NCBI GenBank assembly: GCA_002167215.1 | Contig: NHDS01000025.1 | Coordinates: 20,873-40,496, forward strand | Reading direction: 5' to 3' | DNA length: 19,624 nt | Source: Pelagibacteraceae bacterium TMED65 | Lineage (GTDB): Bacteria > Pseudomonadota > Alphaproteobacteria > TMED127 | Shown here: piece by piece, positions 14,444 through 19,624 of the stretch | Numbering within the stretch: the first letter of the stretch is position 1 | How the letters are laid out: each line of letters opens with the position of its first letter | The notes under the pieces: generated by a model | What the model saw: only the letters and a program-made list of their open reading frames with translations | Database searches by the model: none | What the model was told of the DNA's origin: nothing | Translations under genes and position numbers: made by a program

Positions 14444-15163
14444 TTATAACATTACTAACCCTCCATTGATATGAATGGTTTGTCCAGTTATATATTCAGA
14501 TTGATCTGAAGCCAGAAACTTAACACAATGAGCAACATCCATTGGAGATCCAATTTTACCCATCGGAATTTTTGACAAAATAGCTTGTTGTTGTTGCTCG
14601 GACAACACAGAAGTCATATCTGTATTTATAAAACCAGGAGATATACAGTTTACAGTAACATTTCTTTTTGCTAACTCTTGGGCTATTGATTTAGACATAG
14701 CTATCAAGCCTGCCTTTGATGCACTATAATTAGCTTGTCCTACATTTCCAGTGTGTGCGATAATAGAGGTGATATTAATGATTCTTCCCCATCTATTTTT
14801 TATCATGGACTTTGAAATGGTATTAGTAAGAAAAAAATTCGAATTAAGATTTGTCTGCATTACATTATTCCATTTTTCTCTATCCATTCTTAAAAATAAA
14901 CTGTCATTTGTAATTCCAGCATTATTTATTAGTATATCAAAATTAATCGATTTTTCTGATATTTCTTTTAAGAGTGAGTCAATTTGTTCTTGATTACCTA
15001 AATCGCAAATAAAGAAATTGTTGATGTTTTTAAATTTATTTAGTAATTCATCTACTTTTGATCGATTCCTTCCAACAATGGTAATTTCATAAATATCTTT
15101 CAATAAATCACAAATCGCCAAACCGATTCCACCTGTTGCACCAGTAAGTAGTAATTTCTTCAT
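14444..15163 (-). CDS. fabG: 3-oxoacyl-ACP reductase
   Basis: NADPH-dependent reduction of beta-ketoacyl-ACP in each cycle of fatty-acid elongation. It is a short-chain dehydrogenase of 239 residues. The nucleotide-binding TGATGGIG lies at 7-14, ILINNAGITNDSLF at about 77-90, and NITSIIAHTGNVGQANYSASKAG at about 130-152. The catalytic Ser133, Tyr146 and Lys150 are spaced as in FabG. The C-terminal CISPGFINTDMT and TGQTIHINGG are also typical of FabG among related dehydrogenases. The start overlaps the fabD stop as ATGA, with AAGGAAC as ribosome site. Confidence 0.96.
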   Translation of the reverse strand: MKKLLLTGATGGIGLAICDLLKDIYEITIVGRNRSKVDELLNKFKNINNFFICDLGNQEQIDSLLKEISEKSINFDILINNAGITNDSLFLRMDREKWNNVMQTNLNSNFFLTNTISKSMIKNRWGRIINITSIIAHTGNVGQANYSASKAGLIAMSKSIAQELAKRNVTVNCISPGFINTDMTSVLSEQQQQAILSKIPMGKIGSPMDVAHCVKFLASDQSEYITGQTIHINGGLVML

Positions 15164-16122
15164 AAAAGTTCCTTATAATTTTTTAAAAAATTATTGATTC
15201 CATCAGAGTCAGAAATATTTGATGTAATTAAATTTTTATTTATTCTTTTATTCATTCCAGTTAAAACTTTTCCAGATCCAACTTCGATAATATTATTATT
15301 ATTTTTTGTAGCCTTCATGATACTTTCTCTCCATCTAACTCTTTTAGATACTTGTTTAACTAGTAAATCTTTAATCTTATCAGGATCAGTTTCAAACTCA
15401 GCTGTAACATTACTTATAAACTTAGACTCTGCATTCTTAAGATTTATTGATTTTAAACTTTGCTCCATTTGTAAAGACGCATCTTTCATAAGAGAACAAT
15501 GGAATGGAGCACTTACCTTTAAATCTATTAAACTTCTAGCTCCAGAATCTCTTAATAAATTAGTTATCTTTTCGACCCCATTTTTTGTACCAGAGAGAAT
15601 CACTTGTCCTGGACAGTTGTCATTGGCAATCTCACACACCTCTCCATCAGGCAAATCGTTTTCTTTAATTATATTTTCAATCTTTGTAATATCTAAACCT
15701 ATGACAGCAACCATACTTGTTTCAATATTTTTTACACAGTTTTGCATAGATTCACCCCTAGTTCTAAGGAGAGAAGTTGTATCTTTCAGATTTATGGAAT
15801 TTAGTGAACAGAGTGCCGTATATTCTCCCAAAGAATGCCCAATGATAATTTCAGAAAATTTGCTAATTTTTTTATTAGTTTCTTCTTCAATAACTTTTAC
15901 AATCGCTAAACTTACTGCCATTAGTGAGGGCTGAGCATTTTTGGTCAAAGTCAGCTCCTCAATTGGGCCTTCAAAAATTAATTTAGATAATTTAAAATTT
16001 AATGTATCGTCGACTTCCTCAAATACTTCTTTTGCTATTTTGTGATTTTTATAAATTTGATGCCCCATACCCACAGTCTGAGAACCCTGCCCTGGAAAAA
16101 CTACAATAACTTTTTCTGACAT
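15160..16122 (-). CDS. fabD: malonyl-CoA:ACP transacylase
   Basis: Loads malonyl groups from CoA onto ACP, feeding FabF and its relatives. The 320-residue protein has the family opening VFPGQGSQTVGMG (about 8-20), the nucleophile elbow GHSLGEY with Ser97, Arg122 in LLRTRGESMQ and His208 in APFHCSLM. These match Ser92, Arg117 and His201 of the E. coli enzyme. NDNCPGQVILSG and a C-terminal EVGSGKVLTGMNKR also fit. It is the first gene of the minus-strand fab operon and is divergent from rpsF. I see no convincing fabD promoter in the 116-nt spacer. Confidence 0.97.
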   Translation of the reverse strand: MSEKVIVVFPGQGSQTVGMGHQIYKNHKIAKEVFEEVDDTLNFKLSKLIFEGPIEELTLTKNAQPSLMAVSLAIVKVIEEETNKKISKFSEIIIGHSLGEYTALCSLNSINLKDTTSLLRTRGESMQNCVKNIETSMVAVIGLDITKIENIIKENDLPDGEVCEIANDNCPGQVILSGTKNGVEKITNLLRDSGARSLIDLKVSAPFHCSLMKDASLQMEQSLKSINLKNAESKFISNVTAEFETDPDKIKDLLVKQVSKRVRWRESIMKATKNNNNIIEVGSGKVLTGMNKRINKNLITSNISDSDGINNFLKNYKELL

Positions 16123-16139
16123 AATTTTTATTGATACTT

Positions 16140-16238
16140 TTAAAAATTTAACAATAATGTTATATACTCAATTTACAAACCTTGCTATTTAAATAAATTT
16201 TAATAGCTGAACCAAAAGTTTATCCAAAAGGAGTGAAT
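16140..16238 (+). promoter_or_regulatory. rpsF promoter candidate and leader with a 24-nt near-palindrome
   Basis: TTAAAA (16140-16145) and TATACT (16163-16168), 17 nt apart, form a plausible sigma-70 promoter giving a leader of about 64 nt. Inside the leader, 16184-16207 is a near-palindrome: GCTATT pairs with AATAGC, then after one T-T mismatch AAAT pairs with ATTT around two unpaired bases. The Shine-Dalgarno AAGGAG (16228-16233) lies 5 nt before ATG 16239. rpsF leaders in several bacteria bind the S6-S18 complex and repress the operon; whether this hairpin does so is inference. An alternative promoter (TTTACA at 16173, TAAATT at 16195) would place the palindrome across the start site. Confidence 0.35.
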
Positions 16239-16565
16239 ATGTATTACGAAAACGTTTTTATATTTAGCGGTCAACTATCTCAAAAATCTGCTGATGACAA
16301 GCTAGAGGAATCTCTCGAAGTTATCAAAAAGTCAGGCGGAAAAATTTTAAAAAAAGAATCTTGGGGTCTGAGAGACCTTGCTTACAAAATAAAAAAGAAT
16401 TCAAAAGGCTATTATTACATGATTAATTGTGAATGTAAGTCATCTGCTTTTGAGGAATTTCATACAAAAGTCAAACAAGACTTAAGTTTTTTAAGGTTCT
16501 TAAATATTAAAATAAAAGAAGTTAACAAAGAAGCTTCAATGTTAAGCGAAAGCTCAGAAAAATAG
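16239..16565 (+). CDS. rpsF: 30S ribosomal protein S6
   Basis: S6 binds the central domain of 16S rRNA together with S18. The 108-residue protein shows YYENVFIF at the start and the conserved SWGLRDLAYKIKKNSKGYYYMI segment (about 42-63). The core is followed by a short polar tail. I choose ATG 16239 because AAGGAG ends 5 nt before it; the GTG at 16233 in the same frame overlaps that ribosome site and would add only two residues. rpsR follows after 9 nt. It is the first gene of rpsF-rpsR-DUF2232-rplI. Confidence 0.97.
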   Translation: MYYENVFIFSGQLSQKSADDKLEESLEVIKKSGGKILKKESWGLRDLAYKIKKNSKGYYYMINCECKSSAFEEFHTKVKQDLSFLRFLNIKIKEVNKEASMLSESSEK

Positions 16566-16574
16566 GAGAAATTT

Positions 16575-16820
16575 ATGAGAAACAAAGTATTCGACAACAC
16601 TTCATCAAGAATGATCTTTTCCAAATCATGCCCATTATCTGGAAAAGATGCTCCAGTAGTAGACTATAAAAATATTAATTTGCTAAGGAGATATATAACT
16701 GAAAAGGGTAAAATTTTACCAAGTAGAGTCACACAAGTATCAACAAAAAAGCAAAAAGAACTTTCAACAGCAATCAAAAGAGCACGTTTTTTGGCTTTAC
16801 TTCCATATGTTTCTAATTAA
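16575..16820 (+). CDS. rpsR: 30S ribosomal protein S18
   Basis: S18 forms a heterodimer with S6 on the 30S platform. The 81-residue basic protein carries the family core: [20 protein letters not shown] (about 30-49), [11 protein letters not shown] and a C-terminal [13 protein letters not shown]. The N-terminal part (1-28) includes [12 protein letters not shown]. One lone cysteine means no zinc ribbon here. AGGAGA lies 5 nt before the ATG, a strong ribosome site. The stop overlaps the next start as TAATG. Confidence 0.97.
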   Translation: MRNKVFDNTSSRMIFSKSCPLSGKDAPVVDYKNINLLRRYITEKGKILPSRVTQVSTKKQKELSTAIKRARFLALLPYVSN

Positions 16821-17755
16821 TGCAATCAAAAGTTGATAGAAACTCTCTTCTTCTAATCACCTATTCCTCAATCTTTTTAGTAATAAGCGAAATCTTATTC
16901 ATTAAGGTTTCTCCTCAGTTTTATTCACTATTTAACCCCTTACCTTTTTTAATAATTGGGTTAATTCTACCCTACAAAGAATTACTACTTTCAATCTTTA
17001 TTTCTTTAATATTTATTTTATTAGCTAGCTTTTTAGGAACGGTGAACTTTATTCAAAATCAATTTGTAATCTTTCAATCAATTATTTCATTCTCAATTGT
17101 ATTGTTTTTTGGAATTTTTCACTATGTAAACTTTAAAAAGATAAACCCAAATAAAGTGATTCCAATTATAAATTTAATTTTTCTTACTTTTTTAACGATA
17201 TTTTATTTTACAATTTTTCAAAATTCTGAACAACTTGAAATCAAACAGTTTTTTGAAAAATTAGTTAATGAAATAAATAAATCTTATGGAATTAAAGGGA
17301 ATGAAGATCTCGGAAATTTATTGAATATTTTAATAATGCTTTTACCTTCTATTAATTGTTTAATTTTTTTTATTTCATTTAGTTTCAATCTTATTATCGC
17401 CAAGTTTTTTGTTAGGAAAAATAATTTTGATGAATATTTACTAATAGAATTCACGAGTTTTCATACACCTATATGGTTTTCGACTCTTTATATAGCTTGT
17501 TTAATTATTTCAATGTTGTTTGATACAGATTCTCAATTTTGGGTTTTATCGATGAATTCATTCATATGCATGTCCTTTTGCTATTTGATAGAGGGTTTTG
17601 TTGCTTTTACAAACAAATTTAAAAGCATAGAAATAAATAATTATATAAAATTTACAATAATATTTTTACTTTTCCTTTTTTTAGGGTATGTTCTTTTACT
17701 AATTATACTAATTTTAGGTTATTTAGAGAATTTAAAAAAAATCAAAAAGAGTTAA
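16820..17755 (+). CDS. DUF2232 family multi-pass membrane protein
   Basis: I recognise this as the membrane protein that sits between rpsR and rplI in many alphaproteobacteria (DUF2232, related to YybS); its function is not known to me. The 311 residues hold about eight hydrophobic segments: roughly 11-30, 38-52, 56-76, 84-103, 113-133, 171-195, 215-232 and 273-295, with a soluble loop at about 134-168. The C-terminal GYLENLKKIKK resembles the L-G-x-x-E...R-R ending of the family. It starts inside the rpsR stop codon and ends 2 nt before rplI, so it is cotranslated with ribosomal proteins. That does not prove a ribosomal role. Sequence is otherwise weakly conserved, so the call rests on position, length and topology. 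Confidence 0.7.
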   Translation: MQSKVDRNSLLLITYSSIFLVISEILFIKVSPQFYSLFNPLPFLIIGLILPYKELLLSIFISLIFILLASFLGTVNFIQNQFVIFQSIISFSIVLFFGIFHYVNFKKINPNKVIPIINLIFLTFLTIFYFTIFQNSEQLEIKQFFEKLVNEINKSYGIKGNEDLGNLLNILIMLLPSINCLIFFISFSFNLIIAKFFVRKNNFDEYLLIEFTSFHTPIWFSTLYIACLIISMLFDTDSQFWVLSMNSFICMSFCYLIEGFVAFTNKFKSIEINNYIKFTIIFLLFLFLGYVLLLIILILGYLENLKKIKKS

Positions 17756-17757
17756 CT

Positions 17758-18444
17758 ATGGAAGTAATTTTATTAGAAAGTTTCGATAGGCTTGGGCAAA
17801 TTGGTGATGTTGTTAAAGTTAAAAATGGTTTTGCCAGAAATTATCTTATTCCTCAGAAAAAAGCTCTTAGAGCAAACAACGAAAATAAAGAAAAGTTTCA
17901 AAAGATAAAGGATGAATTAATCTCTAAAAACCGAGAAATTATTGAAAAATCAAAAAAGGTCATCAAAGAGATTGAAAAAAAAGAAATTATATTTGTTAGA
18001 AATGCTAGTGATAATGGACAATTATATGGTTCGGTTTCTCCAAAAGACATTTCAAATTATTTTATTGAAAAGAAAGTAGATATCAAACCAGCCAATATAA
18101 ACCTTCATTCTTCCATTAAAAAAATCGGAATTTATGACCTAAATATAAAATTACATGCCGAAGTAGGTTGCAATCTTCAACTCAATGTTGCTACATCGGA
18201 GGAAAACGCAAAAAAACAAAGAGACGAATTAGAAAATCATAATAATAAAAAGGATACATCAACTGATGATAAATTTGAAGTTAAACCCAAAGACGTAAAT
18301 GCAGAAACTACAAATGTAGATAAAGTTGATAAACCATTTAATGAATCTAAAAGTTTAGAACAAGAAGTCAAAGTAAATAGTCTAAAAACTTCAAATGATG
18401 ATAGTCAAAATATTGCATCGACTGAAGTTTCCGCAGAAGATTAG
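17758..18444 (+). CDS. rplI: 50S ribosomal protein L9 with long C-terminal extension
   Basis: L9 binds 23S rRNA near the L1 stalk and reaches out from the ribosome. The N-terminal domain has the signature GDVVKVKNGFARNYLIP (about 16-32). A charged connecting helix (about 41-75) and the C-terminal domain (about 78-146) follow. The family is usually about 150 residues, with moderate extensions in alphaproteobacteria; this one has 228. Residues about 147-228 are polar, rich in Lys, Asp, Glu, Asn and Ser, low in hydrophobics, and likely disordered. AAGAG precedes the ATG at modest spacing. It is last in the rpsF operon. Confidence 0.95.
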   Translation: MEVILLESFDRLGQIGDVVKVKNGFARNYLIPQKKALRANNENKEKFQKIKDELISKNREIIEKSKKVIKEIEKKEIIFVRNASDNGQLYGSVSPKDISNYFIEKKVDIKPANINLHSSIKKIGIYDLNIKLHAEVGCNLQLNVATSEENAKKQRDELENHNNKKDTSTDDKFEVKPKDVNAETTNVDKVDKPFNESKSLEQEVKVNSLKTSNDDSQNIASTEVSAED

Positions 18445-18544
18445 ACAAAATCATTATTATATATTATTAAATTAAGTATAATCTTTTTTCCTACATTAAA
18501 ATTCTTGTCTTTATTCTATTTAATTCTAGAGCTATATTCAATTT
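18445..18544 (+). promoter_or_regulatory. rplI-exchanger spacer: weak A/T hairpin with T-run, or a -10 box
   Basis: This 100-nt spacer contains ATTATA (18456-18461) and TATAAT (18477-18482), which can pair as a 6-bp all-A/T stem followed after one C by six T (18484-18489). It could be a weak terminator for the rpsF operon. The same TATAAT is also a perfect -10 hexamer that could start the exchanger transcript, although the matching -35 (TTATTA at 18454) is poor. I cannot choose between these. Confidence 0.25.
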
Positions 18545-18560
18545 ATGCTTGTTAGCATAA
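18543..18560 (+). promoter_or_regulatory. perfect 7-bp hairpin enclosing the exchanger start codon
   Basis: TTATGCT (18543-18549) and AGCATAA (18554-18560) pair perfectly around a TGTT loop. The ATG of the exchanger (18545-18547) lies inside the stem. No T-run directly follows, so it is not a standard terminator. It may hinder initiation, or it may be chance in low-complexity DNA. Confidence 0.45.
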
Positions 18561-19501
18561 TTTTACTTGTCTCTGGTCTCTTTATTCTTGTTAAAGGAGC
18601 AGATATTTTAATCTCTAGCTCTGTAGCTATTGGAAAAAGGCTTAATGTCTCTGAATTTTTCATTGGATTGATAGTTGTAGGATTTGGCACCTCGCTCTGT
18701 GAATTGTTAGTATCCATTGATGCGGTAATAAAAAATTCACCTGATATCTCAGTTGGAAATGTGATAGGTTCAAATATTGCTAATATATTATTGGTTACTT
18801 TTGCTGCTGGTATTACAGCCGAATTAAAGTCTATCAAAGTATCCATATTTGACCTGAGTTTCCATCTTGGTTCTCATTTTTTATTTCTATTAATTTTTTT
18901 ATTTACATTTTTAGATAGAAGTTTTGGTTTATTATTTTTATTACTTTTTGTTTTGTACCTATTTAAAAGTTTTAGAAACTCAACATCTGAAACAATTGAA
19001 GAGTCTAATATAGAAAATGATCTGTTTTCAAATCTTTCGCATCTCCAACCAATTAAATATGGTTTACCGATTTCCATTTTAGCAATAATTATTACTCTAC
19101 TTGGTGCAGATATTACTGTTGATGCAGCAATTAAAATTTCAAATATATTAAATGTCTCAGATTCATTTATTGGATTAACAATAATCGCTTTAGGTACTTC
19201 TTTACCGGAAATAGCAACCTCTATAACAGCATCAAAAAAAGGTAAATCTAACATTATAATTGGAAATATAATAGGTTCAAATATTTATAATCTGCTACTA
19301 ATTTTGGGGTTCACCTCTCTTTTTGAAAATTTCTCTTATAATAAAGAACTTTTATCGAAAGATGTCATCATACTCTTTCTAGCTTCTATGGTTTTTACAA
19401 TTATAATTTTTAAAAAAATAAAAATTGGTAAAATTGTTTCAGTTCTTTGTTTCATTTTTTACTTACTCTATTTATTAAGCCTATATTTTAGTAATTTCTA
19501 A
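18545..19501 (+). CDS. CaCA family sodium/calcium:cation exchanger (YrbG-like)
   Basis: An inner-membrane antiporter that probably exports calcium in exchange for sodium or protons. The 318-residue protein has the two inverted alpha repeats of the family, in about ten helices. Repeat 1 reads VGFGTSLCELLVS (about 45-57), with Glu53, then GNVIGSN. Repeat 2 reads IALGTSLPEIATS (about 214-226), with Glu222, then GNIIGSN. Both ion-binding glutamates are kept, but repeat 1 has Cys52 where the family normally has Pro. The polar central loop at about 142-170 separates the halves. ATG 18545 is the only sensible start; the next 17 codons contain no ATG, GTG or TTG. Its real ion is not readable from sequence. 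It lies between rplI and the probable dnaB, with a 100-nt gap upstream. Confidence 0.9.
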   Translation: MLVSIILLVSGLFILVKGADILISSSVAIGKRLNVSEFFIGLIVVGFGTSLCELLVSIDAVIKNSPDISVGNVIGSNIANILLVTFAAGITAELKSIKVSIFDLSFHLGSHFLFLLIFLFTFLDRSFGLLFLLLFVLYLFKSFRNSTSETIEESNIENDLFSNLSHLQPIKYGLPISILAIIITLLGADITVDAAIKISNILNVSDSFIGLTIIALGTSLPEIATSITASKKGKSNIIIGNIIGSNIYNLLLILGFTSLFENFSYNKELLSKDVIILFLASMVFTIIIFKKIKIGKIVSVLCFIFYLLYLLSLYFSNF

Positions 19502-19504
19502 AAG

Positions 19505-19538
19505 TTTTACCCGTTATCCACTTAATTCACAGGTAAAA
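19505..19538. promoter_or_regulatory. inverted repeat holding a DnaA-box-like site
   Basis: TTTTACC (19505-19511) and GGTAAAA (19532-19538) form a perfect 7-bp inverted repeat with a 20-nt loop, directly after the exchanger stop. The loop contains TTATCCACT (19514-19522), which matches the DnaA box TTATCCACA at 8 of 9 bases. There is no T-run long enough for a good terminator on either strand. A binding site ahead of the probable dnaB is possible, but a single site could be chance. Confidence 0.3.
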
Positions 19539-19577
19539 AATAGATGCTTTAATTAATCCTTTTGTTATACTGAAATA

Positions 19578-19624
19578 ATGACTAGCTCTGACAATAGTAA
19601 ACTTCCAAAATTAATTTCTAATAA
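19578..19624 (+). CDS. dnaB: start of the probable replicative helicase DnaB, cut by the window end
   Basis: Only 15 codons are visible: MTSSDNSKLPKLISN. The rplI-to-dnaB order is common in proteobacteria, and DnaB proteins begin with a short polar stretch and a K-L-P or similar motif before the conserved N-terminal domain; the identity therefore rests mainly on position. GTTATACT (19563-19570) just upstream resembles a -10 box, which would give a very short leader. No clear Shine-Dalgarno precedes the ATG. It could equally be another gene. Confidence 0.4.
   Translation, partial: MTSSDNSKLPKLISN

Noticed and set aside
16233..16238. GTG 16233 as the rpsF start
   Set aside because: It overlaps the AAGGAG ribosome site that is well spaced for ATG 16239.
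1..19624. A new defence, mobile or biosynthetic system
   Set aside because: Every sizeable frame belongs to a known core family or to a conserved neighbour; no repeats arrays, integrase, transposase, toxin-antitoxin or phage genes are visible.

Overview
This is an ordinary stretch of core genome from a Gram-negative bacterium, most likely a low-GC, compact alphaproteobacterium of the marine/streamlined kind. Three things point there. The DNA is strongly A+T-rich (judged by eye, not computed). Spacing is very tight, with many 1-12 nt overlaps and no gene-free stretch over about 120 nt. Gene order matches alphaproteobacteria: lptF-lptG-lptD-surA-pdxA-rsmA; fabD-fabG-acpP-fabF-mltG-gmk; and rpsF-rpsR-DUF2232-rplI ahead of a probable dnaB. 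A tiny membrane protein resembling the alphaproteobacterial aa3 oxidase subunit IV fits too. I cannot name a genus.

Layout. (1) 1-1551 (+): the end of a purine operon. purM is cut by the window edge and interrupted by an in-frame TAA, then come purN and a 40-residue TTG-initiated membrane protein. (2) 1552-3904 (-): pepA, holC and ndk, abutting the first block tail to tail with no spacer. (3) 3971-11328 (+): the outer-membrane assembly operon. LptF and LptG are the LPS exporter permeases, LptD is the LPS translocon and SurA is the chaperone that folds it. pdxA (vitamin B6) and rsmA (16S rRNA methylation) follow, nearly all joined by overlapping stop/start codons. (4) 11317-16122 (-): fatty-acid synthesis genes fabD, fabG, acpP and fabF, then mltG (septal/peptidoglycan lytic transglycosylase) and gmk; gmk overlaps rsmA by 12 nt. 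(5) 16239-18444 (+): ribosomal proteins S6 and S18, a DUF2232 membrane protein, and L9 with a long tail. (6) 18545-19501 (+): a calcium/sodium:cation exchanger. (7) 19578-window end (+): the first 15 codons of what is probably dnaB.

The genes form a growth-linked envelope and translation neighbourhood: acyl chains, LPS export, peptidoglycan processing, nucleotides and ribosomal parts. I see no CRISPR array, insertion sequence, phage gene, tRNA or rRNA, and no evidence of a new defence or accessory system. The observations worth a second look are small-scale: the nonsense codon in purM, the missed 40-codon gene, a 14-A tract inside lptD, a hairpin burying the exchanger start codon, a near-palindrome in the rpsF leader, and a DnaA-box-like site inside an inverted repeat before dnaB.
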